Part shown: in pieces, positions 1 through 6,353 of the stretch
Layout of the letters: each line of letters opens with the position of its first letter
How positions within the stretch are numbered: the stretch's first letter is position 1
Assembly: GCA_900548085.1 (NCBI GenBank)
Contig: URJF01000087.1
Location: 1-6,353 of the forward strand
From: an uncultured Oscillospiraceae bacterium
GTDB lineage: Bacteria > Bacillota > Clostridia > Oscillospirales > Acutalibacteraceae
Direction: 5' to 3'
DNA: 6,353 bases
Notes under the pieces: generated by a model
Databases searched by the model: none
What the model saw: only the letters and a program-made list of their open reading frames with translations
Told to the model about the DNA's origin: nothing
Made by a program: the position numbers and the translations under genes

Positions 1-487
1 CAGTGGTCTTTAGAGCCTCCTCGAGAGCATCGACATTCATACCGTCTGCCTCTACGGGAACACCCTTCAGCTTACAGCCATAGGAACGAAAGCAATTAAG
101 CGAGCCGATAAATGACGGCTCCTCACATATAACCGTGTCGCCCTCGTTGCACAATACTTTGGTAGTTAAATCCATAATTTGTGTAGCACCGGAAACTACG
201 AGAAGGTCGTCAAAATCTCTGCCGATTTTCTCTCTGCGTGCAAGCCAAGATTTCAGCTCATCTCTAAGTTGCTGATAGCCCTCGGTAACACCGTACTGCA
301 ATGCCGTAATAGGCTCCTCTGCCAGAATCTCAGCCGAAATTTTTTGCACTTCCTCTACAGGAAAGGCATCCGGTGCCGGATTGCCTGCTGCAAGAGGGAT
401 AATAGCCGGATCGGCAGTCGCTTTAAGTATCTCTCTGATTGCGCTGGGCTGGAGAGAAGATATTTTGTCAGAAAATGTGTAATCCAA
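1..487 (-). CDS. PLP-dependent aminotransferase, class I/II (2-aminoadipate aminotransferase/LysN-like), N-terminal part only
   Basis: This is the first 162 codons of a fold-type I aminotransferase; the rest lies beyond position 1, including the PLP-binding lysine. Visible landmarks are AAGNPAPDAFP (residues 33-43, the N-terminal substrate-side glycine loop), LQYG (63-66), GYQQLR (70-75), SGATQIMDL (99-107, the segment that usually holds the PLP phosphate) and EEPSFIGSLNCFRSYG (122-137). This set matches the branch containing LysN and other alpha-aminoadipate or broad-specificity aminotransferases, including the catalytic half of MocR regulators. No MocR-type DNA-binding domain can be present, because an in-frame TAA sits at 496-494, just upstream. 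The start is therefore TTG at 487-485, preceded by GAGGT (500-496) with 8 nt spacing; the next in-frame ATG is about 100 codons in. The gene follows the large glycerophosphotransferase by 21 nt, suggesting cotranscription. Family assignment is firm; the substrate is unknown. Confidence 0.88.
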   Translation of the reverse strand, partial: MDYTFSDKISSLQPSAIREILKATADPAIIPLAAGNPAPDAFPVEEVQKISAEILAEEPITALQYGVTEGYQQLRDELKSWLARREKIGRDFDDLLVVSGATQIMDLTTKVLCNEGDTVICEEPSFIGSLNCFRSYGCKLKGVPVEADGMNVDALEEALKTT

Positions 488-495
488 TATTTCTT

Positions 496-500
496 ACCTC
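496..500 (-). promoter_or_regulatory. Ribosome binding site that supports the TTG start of the aminotransferase
   Basis: The minus strand reads GAGGT, then 8 nt, then TTG at 487-485. The T of this motif is also the first base of the in-frame TAA (496-494) that blocks any earlier start. Together these make TTG the best supported initiation codon. Confidence 0.7.
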
Positions 501-508
501 TTTTACAA

Positions 509-3500
509 TTAGGACAGATTGATTATTCCGTCCTCTTTTAGCTTTTCTACCAAACGCTGAGTATTCTTTCCGTCGTGGAACTCAACGATTTTCGAATATC
601 TCTTTTTGTACTCTTCGGGTTGAGGATTATTATAGTTTCTCTCTATAGCCTCTCCCAATCCGTCGGTGCTGTAAAAATAATCGCCGTAAACATTGTTCTC
701 ATTGAGCATAAGCTTTGTGGAGGGACCGTATTGTGCCATACAATAGTCCTTTTCTTCCCAATAGAATACAACTCTGACACCTCTGTAGAACGCGTCATAA
801 GCTATGGAAGAATAGTCGGTAATGAGAACTCTCGCACTCTTGAGCACATCGTCGTATCGAGCACCGATAAATACCTTGTCGCCAAGCTCAAGCTTAGAGT
901 TTTTGAGTTCATTCACAATGAGTGGATGAGGCAGAATGATAACATCATCCTTGAGCTCATCGGGAACGCTGTCATACAGTTTTGTAACCATCTTAAAGTA
1001 GCCTGTCTGCGAAAAATCGTCACGGGCAAGGTTAATCTCCCACGGACGCCAAGTAGGCATTATAACAATCTTATCAGCCGTAGGCAAAAGTATATTTCTG
1101 TCGAACTTAGGCAGACCTGTAATGTACAAATCTTCGGGATAGTGACCTCCCAAATCAACAAAGTGATCTGCCTCCGCATGAGAGGAAACGACTACTCTGT
1201 ACTTTCCGTTCAGCTTTTTACGATTGAACATATTTCGGGACTCACTGTCGAGAGACACCATATACATAACACCGTGCTGTAAGAAAACATAGTTCAAATT
1301 TTTGTCCGAAATTTTCTTAAGAGCCGGCAGATTGAATATCTTTAGGTCTATGGCGTGAACAAGGGCCTCTGTACCGATAAATGTCTTTGCCTTAAAGAAA
1401 TACAGGTAGTGCTTAAAGCTGTGCTTGTACACGATATTTGGCAAATATTTTTCGGGTATTCTGTCTATGTATTCATAATCACGGTCAACAATAAAATATG
1501 CGTCCTTATATCCGTGATCAACAAGATACTCAAAAGTAACGCTCGCACTCTCCTCATACTTTGACGAATTCTTTTCGTACAGCATAACGAGATTTTTTGC
1601 CTTTTTTCCGTACCATAGCAGTGACAGACAATAAGCCACAAACTGCTTAAAGCGTTCAGTACCCTTGTCGGACTTAATATATGAGCGAACATAAACATTC
1701 AGTCTGTTATTCTTCGACTGTCTGAATATAGCTACAGTGTCTGTATCTCTGTCATACATAACAGGACCTCTGAGTCCCATAAATATGCGATAAATAAGCG
1801 AAAAATAAATTATGTGACACTGAACGAGCTTGTCATATCCGTTTCTGTAGCAAAGGGCTACAATGTTTGTGGCAGGCATATCCACCACATCCTTTACCGG
1901 TATATCAAAGGAATAAATGCCAAAATGACTTTTGGACAATTTATTCTTACGAGCAATATATTTAGGACAATATTCCTTAGTGCCGACTGAAATATAGGTA
2001 TCTCTCAATCTTGTTTCGACAGGTGTCCTGAGTTTGAACAGACTGATGCACTTCATTCTTTTTTTCGTCTTAATATAGAGCGGCAAAATATTGTCCATTG
2101 ACGAATTTTTGCGAAAACTGCCGTCTGCAATATCATTGTCCGCATTGCGAAGAACATAGTCGGCATTTTCTTTTTCTCTGTAATCAATTTCGCAAAAACC
2201 ATGTTTAAGCTCATAAGAACGAACAAAGCTCTCTGTTTTTGCAAATCGCTTGCTGATAGCGTAATAATCGCCGTGCCGTACAAAAAACTTTTCGCCGGAC
2301 ATCTTAGATAAAACGCCTGCCATAACCGAGTTGCCACAAGAAAAGTCTACAACTTTCTTTGGCGATACAGAATAGAACAATCTGTTCTTTTCGTTTTCAA
2401 ACAACGAATCAAGGCGTTTTGTATCATTAGTATTACCTGTCATCTTGTGAGCGAACAGCTCTGCGGCATCGCCGATGCCTGCCTGTATGGCAGTAATGAT
2501 GCCTAAGGTCGTTACTTCCCTGTCTAATGAGAGTACAAATTCCTTTGACGCTTTGCTGAAATTATGGCGGTATGCTATCACATACCTGTATTCCGGATTT
2601 TCGGAAATGTATCTCTTTATATTTTCAAAATGAACTTCCGGCAATGTGCCTGCATACAACAAGCAAATATTGTCATCGGGCATATGACGGCTGACGCTAT
2701 AAAAATCAGAATGTCCGCTGACCATAAGCTCAAATATTTTTTCGCAGCAATCATATGCACCGTTCGGACAATACTCCGACACAAAGTCGTCATAAGGCTG
2801 TACAGGCAATGACATTTCTGCAACTGTGCTTTCTACAGTGTCACAAATAGGAAAAGGTAACTCCTCAAACGGAATATATGTTCCACGGGTTTCGAGGTAT
2901 TTTTCTTTGTCATACGCAAAGAGAATTATCTTTTTCTTAGTAACGGCAAAATCAAAAAATACGCTGGAATAGTCTGTAATCAATCCGTCGCAAGCACCCA
3001 AGATTTCATATGTATCATAATCGGGAGAAAAGCTCTCGATATGCTTATACTCACTGCAATCTATCTCAGACGCAAGCAAAAAGTGAAGATTGACAAGCAA
3101 AAGGCTGTCATCACTCAGCTTTTTATCGAATTGTTCAAGAAGTGCTTTTGTTTCTTTTATTTGATTTGCTGTATCGGCAGTTCTGCCTGTACCACGCCAA
3201 GTGGGCATATAAGCAAATAATTTTTTATTTTCGTAGCCGAGCTTTTTCTTAAACTCATTGCATTTGTTTTCGTCATAAAAAACATAGTTTCTCGGATAAT
3301 TTGCAATAAGCTCGTTTCCGCTAAAAATCGGGTCTAAATCATAGTCGTCCATAAAGACATTGCGTGTAAATTCATTAGGAAAAAGAGCATAATCGCTCAT
3401 GAGATAGTTCTTTTGGATATTGGCAAGAGACGCCAAATTGGATTTATCCGATTTTCCGAGAGTTTTGAGCGGTGTACCGTGCCAAGTATTGAGGAATACC

Positions 3501-3874
3501 TGCTCGCTCCGTTTGCTGAAATACGGCGGGAACGAATTGTCTGTCATAAGATACTTTGCTGTAGCCAAACACCTGCAATACTCGTCCGAATTGCGCACAA
3601 CGAGACGGACGTTCTCAAATCCATAGAACGCCATTCTCTCACGAGCCTTTTCTATTGTGCCATCGGTTACGGTGAAAATTGCTCTATACTTGCTCCATCT
3701 CGGATTAGTGCAAAGTTCTCTAAGCATAGCAAACATATTTCCGTTAATGTTTGAGCCTTGTCCGCCCTCCAAGAGAACAGAATATTCCTCTATAGGAGCA
3801 CCGAGATGCCTAATATAAATAGGCTTGTAGTTATTATTCAGTTTTCGTATCTTTTTCTTGATTCGATTAGCCAC
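509..3874 (-). CDS. Two-module CDP-glycerol glycerophosphotransferase (TagF-like, 1121 aa)
   Basis: This is a predicted wall-polymer enzyme that transfers glycerol phosphate from CDP-glycerol to a lipid-linked acceptor at the inner face of the membrane. It carries two Glyphos_transf modules. Module 1 (about residues 30-390) has NTWHGTPLKTLG (129-140), YPRN (193-196), MPTWRGTG (223-230), NLHF (262-265) and LITDYSSVFFDF (298-309). Module 2 (about 755-1115) has FLQHGVM (864-870), GLPKFDR (920-926), MPTWR (939-943), LPHP (981-984) and LITDYSSIAYDAFY (1017-1030). The two histidines known to be essential in TagF correspond by motif to H132/H264 and H867/H983. The centre (about 401-730) is divergent, with traces of a glycosyltransferase-like pattern (NRLF 497-500, VVDFS 508-512, RHGDY 533-537) followed by a probable beta-rich segment. 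There is no signal peptide; the lysine/arginine-rich N-terminus may touch the membrane. The start is GTG with AGGGG 7 nt upstream. It lies 23 nt after tagD, its likely substrate supplier. B. subtilis TagF is about 746 residues with one catalytic module, so this protein is much longer. The exact polymer, or a hexose-containing one, cannot be decided here. Confidence 0.9.
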   Translation of the reverse strand: MANRIKKKIRKLNNNYKPIYIRHLGAPIEEYSVLLEGGQGSNINGNMFAMLRELCTNPRWSKYRAIFTVTDGTIEKARERMAFYGFENVRLVVRNSDEYCRCLATAKYLMTDNSFPPYFSKRSEQVFLNTWHGTPLKTLGKSDKSNLASLANIQKNYLMSDYALFPNEFTRNVFMDDYDLDPIFSGNELIANYPRNYVFYDENKCNEFKKKLGYENKKLFAYMPTWRGTGRTADTANQIKETKALLEQFDKKLSDDSLLLVNLHFLLASEIDCSEYKHIESFSPDYDTYEILGACDGLITDYSSVFFDFAVTKKKIILFAYDKEKYLETRGTYIPFEELPFPICDTVESTVAEMSLPVQPYDDFVSEYCPNGAYDCCEKIFELMVSGHSDFYSVSRHMPDDNICLLYAGTLPEVHFENIKRYISENPEYRYVIAYRHNFSKASKEFVLSLDREVTTLGIITAIQAGIGDAAELFAHKMTGNTNDTKRLDSLFENEKNRLFYSVSPKKVVDFSCGNSVMAGVLSKMSGEKFFVRHGDYYAISKRFAKTESFVRSYELKHGFCEIDYREKENADYVLRNADNDIADGSFRKNSSMDNILPLYIKTKKRMKCISLFKLRTPVETRLRDTYISVGTKEYCPKYIARKNKLSKSHFGIYSFDIPVKDVVDMPATNIVALCYRNGYDKLVQCHIIYFSLIYRIFMGLRGPVMYDRDTDTVAIFRQSKNNRLNVYVRSYIKSDKGTERFKQFVAYCLSLLWYGKKAKNLVMLYEKNSSKYEESASVTFEYLVDHGYKDAYFIVDRDYEYIDRIPEKYLPNIVYKHSFKHYLYFFKAKTFIGTEALVHAIDLKIFNLPALKKISDKNLNYVFLQHGVMYMVSLDSESRNMFNRKKLNGKYRVVVSSHAEADHFVDLGGHYPEDLYITGLPKFDRNILLPTADKIVIMPTWRPWEINLARDDFSQTGYFKMVTKLYDSVPDELKDDVIILPHPLIVNELKNSKLELGDKVFIGARYDDVLKSARVLITDYSSIAYDAFYRGVRVVFYWEEKDYCMAQYGPSTKLMLNENNVYGDYFYSTDGLGEAIERNYNNPQPEEYKKRYSKIVEFHDGKNTQRLVEKLKEDGIINLS

Positions 3875-3881
3875 TGATTTT

Positions 3882-3886
3882 CCCCT
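3882..3886 (-). promoter_or_regulatory. Ribosome binding site supporting the GTG start of the two-module enzyme
   Basis: The minus strand reads AGGGG, then 7 nt, then GTG at 3874-3872. It lies in the 23 nt gap after the tagD stop. The following residues (ANRIKKKIRK) are the basic N-terminus of the enzyme. Confidence 0.7.
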
Positions 3887-3897
3887 GAAAGAAATAT

Positions 3898-4326
3898 TTA
3901 TTCGGGAAGCTGGTCTTTATTTTCTTCCGCTTCCTTAAGTTTGAGGTCATTTTTAATCATAGTAGTAGACACGCCCGGTGTTCTCTCGAGATAAACGACC
4001 TCACAGTAATCCTTTAAATAATCAAATTTGTCGGAGCCGGCCCAATCGGAGCCCATTACTACAACATCTATATGATACTCTTTTACATCATTGATTTTTT
4101 GGTCCCAGCTGTTCTCCGGAATAACCAAATCAACATATCTTATTGCCTCAAGCATCTTTTTGCGGGTTTCATAGCTGTGATAAGCTACCTTGCCCTTTTG
4201 CTTATTAAACTCATCGGTAGAAACGGCAACGACCAGATAGTCGCCGAGAGCCTTTGCTCTGCGCAAAATCTCAATATGGCCATAATGTAAAAGGTCAAAA
4301 GTACCGTAAGTCAAAATTCTTTTCAT
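3898..4326 (-). CDS. tagD: Glycerol-3-phosphate cytidylyltransferase (TagD/TarD)
   Basis: This enzyme joins CTP and sn-glycerol-3-phosphate to give CDP-glycerol and pyrophosphate, the activated donor for glycerol-phosphate teichoic acids. The 142-residue protein starts MKRILTYGTFDLLHYGH, placing the HxGH nucleotide-binding signature at residues 14-17, the same place as in B. subtilis TagD (129 residues, from memory). STDEFN (36-41) and YHSYETRK (49-56) also follow that protein. RTPGVSTT (115-122) is the second cytidylyltransferase signature, with the conserved arginine and the STT turn. MGSDWAGSDKFDYL (91-104) is two residues longer than I recall for TagD. A charged tail of about 15 residues (LKLKEAEENKDQLPE) extends past the core. 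ATG at 4326 is preferred over an in-frame TTG at 4347: it has a strong GAGGTG 6 nt upstream and begins exactly where the family begins. It sits between two glycerophosphotransferases, which would use its product. Confidence 0.95.
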   Translation of the reverse strand: MKRILTYGTFDLLHYGHIEILRRAKALGDYLVVAVSTDEFNKQKGKVAYHSYETRKKMLEAIRYVDLVIPENSWDQKINDVKEYHIDVVVMGSDWAGSDKFDYLKDYCEVVYLERTPGVSTTMIKNDLKLKEAEENKDQLPE

Positions 4327-4332
4327 ATTGTT

Positions 4333-4338
4333 CACCTC
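4333..4338 (-). promoter_or_regulatory. Strong ribosome binding site fixing the tagD start
   Basis: The minus strand reads GAGGTG, then 6 nt, then ATG at 4326-4324. The motif would lie inside the coding sequence if the upstream TTG (4347) were used, so it argues for the shorter, family-length protein. Confidence 0.8.
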
Positions 4339-4343
4339 AAGTG

Positions 4344-5447
4344 TCAAACATACATTAACACAAACCTTGCGAGTATATCTGTGTTACTGCTGTTTTTCGT
4401 CTCGACATACTTCTGTCTGAAATCAAAAAGCATATCTCTGTTATATTCATCATTTTTTATAGAAGAAACGAGGTCAGCAGCATCCTCAAAGACCGCTCCA
4501 GCCATTTCTTCTCTAATATCAATATTTATTCCTCTGTCCTTCATATATTCGTTGTAGTCCGGCACAAAGAAATACAGTGGTTTCATCAGCAGCGATGCCT
4601 CAAAGGCACAAGCACTGTAATCCGTAATAATGATGTCTGCAATTTTCATCAAATCGAAAGATGAAAAATCTCCGTTTGGTGCGTACGCCTCGTCCTTTTT
4701 GACCTTAGAAAGCGGATGAGTGCTGATAATCAGCTTATAATCCTCAAGGTCCTCAAACTCAGTCTTGAGCATCTGTGCAACATAAGCCTCTCTGTCTCTG
4801 AAAGTAGGGACATAGAGAGCGAGCTTTTTGCCGCCAAAGCCCGGGTTAAGACTGTAGAACTCGGAGGCTCTTGTTTCGCCATCGGTCATAAAATCCACTC
4901 TCGGCAACGGACAAATCTTTATTTTGTCATTAGTAACCCCAAAAGCTTCCTTATAAAATTCTGCTGTGGCAGCACTTGGTGAAATGACAAAATCATAATT
5001 CTTGTGCATAGACATTGCACGGCTTACTTTTTCGTCTCTGCCTTCTTTTGTACCTACGGACTGAAGTCCAAATTTTTTGAGCGCACCGAGAGCGTGCCAA
5101 ATTTGAATAACAGTCAGTCTCTTTTTATGCTTTAAGCAAGATACAGGAATAGAATAGGTGTCCAAGATAGCAACCTCTGATGTAGCAAGATAATACATAT
5201 CACCTATCAAATGAAAACAGTATTTTATCTTAGCACCGACGCCGTCATCTATCATCTTGAGTCTGAATACCTGCTCAACCTGCGAATCCTGCTGTGCAAT
5301 AGCTTTTTCAAGCATGGACATATCGAGACTTTTTTCATTGCTTTGACGAGAAAGATAAACGATTCTCTTTTTCGTCTTGAACAACTTCATCGGAGCATAC
5401 AAAATACGCAGACCGAATTTAAGCAAATAAATCAACAGTGCTTTCAT
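4344..5447 (-). CDS. CDP-glycerol glycerophosphotransferase, single module (TagB/TarB-like)
   Basis: This is a predicted membrane-associated transferase that adds glycerol phosphate from CDP-glycerol to a lipid-linked acceptor. The 367 residues hold one complete Glyphos_transf module. QIWHALGALKKFG (115-127) contains the first conserved histidine (H118). CPLPRVDFM (179-187), YVPTFRD (212-218), STHPL (242-246, second histidine H244) and IITDYSACAFEASLL (273-287) follow in the expected order. The first 24 residues are hydrophobic with scattered lysines and arginines, as in TagB proteins that sit on the membrane without crossing it. Size and domain content suit TagB, the primase that adds the first unit; a short polymerase or a TarF-like enzyme is also possible, so no symbol is given. 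Its ATG lies 9 nt after the glyA stop, with a ribosome site overlapping that stop, and tagD starts 17 nt after its own stop. The cassette order transferase-tagD-transferase supports the role. Confidence 0.92.
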   Translation of the reverse strand: MKALLIYLLKFGLRILYAPMKLFKTKKRIVYLSRQSNEKSLDMSMLEKAIAQQDSQVEQVFRLKMIDDGVGAKIKYCFHLIGDMYYLATSEVAILDTYSIPVSCLKHKKRLTVIQIWHALGALKKFGLQSVGTKEGRDEKVSRAMSMHKNYDFVISPSAATAEFYKEAFGVTNDKIKICPLPRVDFMTDGETRASEFYSLNPGFGGKKLALYVPTFRDREAYVAQMLKTEFEDLEDYKLIISTHPLSKVKKDEAYAPNGDFSSFDLMKIADIIITDYSACAFEASLLMKPLYFFVPDYNEYMKDRGINIDIREEMAGAVFEDAADLVSSIKNDEYNRDMLFDFRQKYVETKNSSNTDILARFVLMYV

Positions 5448-5454
5448 ACTACCG

Positions 5455-5458
5455 CCTT
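5455..5458 (-). promoter_or_regulatory. Ribosome binding site overlapping the glyA stop codon
   Basis: The minus strand reads TAAGGCGGTAGTATG, where TAA is the glyA stop (5459-5457) and ATG starts the TagB-like gene. AAGG is 7 nt from the ATG. The overlap suggests that ribosomes finishing glyA help initiation on the next gene. Confidence 0.5.
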
Positions 5459-6353
5459 ATTCGTAAAGTGGATATTTTGCACAGATTTCAGCAACACCGT
5501 TAAGAATATAATCCTTCTTGTTATCGTAATCTGTAACTGCAAGTGCAATAAATTCTGCAATTTTATCAAAGTCGTCTGTATTGAGACCTCTTGTTGTAGC
5601 GGCAGGTGTACCGATACGAACACCGCTTGTTACAAACGGAGAGAGAGGCTCATTAGGAACAGTATTTTTGTTGAGTGTGATATGGACATCATCTAATCTT
5701 GCCTCAAGTTCCTTGCCGTTTACACCCGTACCTCTAAGGTCAAGGAGACAAAGATGGTTATCTGTACCGCCGGAAACAAGATTAAGTCCTCTGCTTGTAA
5801 GTCCTTTAGCGAGAGCCTGTGCATTGTCAATAACTCTCTGCTGATATTCGTTGAACTCAGGCTTAAGAGCCTCGCCGAAGCATACAGCCTTGCCTGCGAT
5901 AACGTGCATAAGAGGTCCACCCTGTGTGCCGGGGAATACTGCGGAGTTAAGTTTCTTTGCAAGGTATGGGTTATTGCAAAGGATAAGACCGCCTCTCGGA
6001 CCTCTGAGCGTTTTGTGAGTAGTAGTTGTAACTACATCGGCACAAGGAATCGGTGACTGATGCAATCCCGCTGCAACAAGACCTGCTATGTGTGCCATAT
6101 CTACCATAAACATTGCACCGTTAGCGTGAGCAATGTCTGCCATTGTTTGAAAATCAATTTCTCTAGGATAAGCAGAAGCACCTGCAACAACGAGTTTAGG
6201 CTTTACTCTGTTTACCTGCTTAGCAAATTCCGCATAGTCAATAAATCCGTTTTCGTCAACACCGTAAGGAACAAAATTAAAATACTTACCCGAAATATTT
6301 GCCGGAGAACCGTGAGTAAGATGTCCGCCGTTGTCGAGGCTCATGCCCATAAC
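5457..6353 (-). CDS. glyA: Serine hydroxymethyltransferase (GlyA), N-terminus outside the window
   Basis: This cytosolic PLP enzyme converts serine and tetrahydrofolate to glycine and 5,10-methylenetetrahydrofolate, feeding one-carbon metabolism. The last 298 residues are present and the reading frame is open to the window edge; the ATG at 6350 is internal, not the start. GGHLTHGSPANISGK, which contains the histidine that stacks on PLP, opens the visible part. DMAHIAGLVAAG carries the aspartate and histidine that contact the cofactor ring. VTTTTHKTLRGPRGG carries the Schiff-base lysine, encoded at 6014-6012. FPGTQGGPL and SGVRIGTPAATTRG (with the carboxylate-binding arginine) follow. In E. 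coli GlyA (417 residues) that lysine is K229; here it is residue 114 of the visible part, so about 115 residues are missing upstream. All visible catalytic motifs are intact. The gene is followed after 9 nt by the TagB-like gene, suggesting a shared transcript. Confidence 0.97.
   Translation of the reverse strand, partial: VMGMSLDNGGHLTHGSPANISGKYFNFVPYGVDENGFIDYAEFAKQVNRVKPKLVVAGASAYPREIDFQTMADIAHANGAMFMVDMAHIAGLVAAGLHQSPIPCADVVTTTTHKTLRGPRGGLILCNNPYLAKKLNSAVFPGTQGGPLMHVIAGKAVCFGEALKPEFNEYQQRVIDNAQALAKGLTSRGLNLVSGGTDNHLCLLDLRGTGVNGKELEARLDDVHITLNKNTVPNEPLSPFVTSGVRIGTPAATTRGLNTDDFDKIAEFIALAVTDYDNKKDYILNGVAEICAKYPLYE

Noticed and set aside
1..487. MocR-type transcription regulator with a DNA-binding domain
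   Set aside because: The aminotransferase-like part begins right at the start codon, and an in-frame stop just upstream leaves no room for a GntR-type domain.
488..508. Possible terminator between the large transferase and the aminotransferase
   Set aside because: The 21 nt gap has a ribosome binding site but no inverted repeat followed by a T-run, so read-through is the better reading.
179..541. A 120-codon plus-strand open frame over the aminotransferase/transferase junction
   Set aside because: The minus strand here encodes conserved aminotransferase motifs; the plus-strand translation has no family features.
575..1282. A 235-codon open frame on the plus strand
   Set aside because: It lies wholly antisense to the well-conserved second module of the large transferase, and its translation shows no recognisable domain, only a chance mix of hydrophobic and basic stretches.
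509..3874. Possible artificial fusion or frameshift joining two transferase genes
   Set aside because: The frame is open for 1121 codons with continuous plausible protein, including a substantial central region, and no internal ribosome site with a start at the second module was noticed.
5211..5696. A 161-codon plus-strand open frame spanning the TagB-like/glyA junction
   Set aside because: It is antisense to two clear genes, has a cysteine-rich unrelated translation, and crosses a gene boundary, as chance open frames do.

Overview
The window looks like a chromosomal segment from a low-GC Gram-positive bacterium, most likely an anaerobic Firmicute of the Clostridia. This rests on three things: genes of the CDP-glycerol/teichoic-acid type, AT-rich Shine-Dalgarno-led genes with GTG and TTG starts, and protein flavours typical of that group. 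I cannot name a genus from the sequence alone. Base composition is moderately AT-rich and looks even across the window, so nothing suggests a recent insertion.

All five genes lie on the minus strand, so transcription runs from high to low coordinates. In that order they are: the 3' two-thirds of glyA (serine hydroxymethyltransferase, 6353-5457, N-terminus outside the window); a single-module CDP-glycerol glycerophosphotransferase of the TagB type (5447-4344); tagD, glycerol-3-phosphate cytidylyltransferase (4326-3898); a very long 1121-residue glycerophosphotransferase with two complete catalytic modules and a divergent central region (3874-509); and the N-terminal 162 residues of a class I/II PLP aminotransferase (487-1, running off the window). 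The gaps between genes are 9, 17, 23 and 21 nt. No terminator-like hairpin or promoter is visible in them, so the block reads as one operon or part of one. No stretch longer than 25 nt is unassigned.

The middle three genes form a compact poly(glycerol-phosphate) cassette. TagD makes CDP-glycerol from CTP and glycerol-3-phosphate. The TagB-like enzyme and the two-module enzyme would use it to prime and extend a glycerol-phosphate-containing wall polymer at the cytoplasmic face of the membrane. The linkage-unit enzymes (TagO, TagA) and the exporter (TagGH) are not in the window. The flanking glyA and aminotransferase genes are amino-acid metabolism enzymes with no obvious teichoic role, and their tight packing with the cassette is the main contextual oddity.

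The most interesting object is the two-module enzyme, especially its roughly 330-residue centre, which keeps only traces of a glycosyltransferase-like pattern. I found no RNA gene, mobile element, CRISPR array, repeat family or clearly undescribed system.
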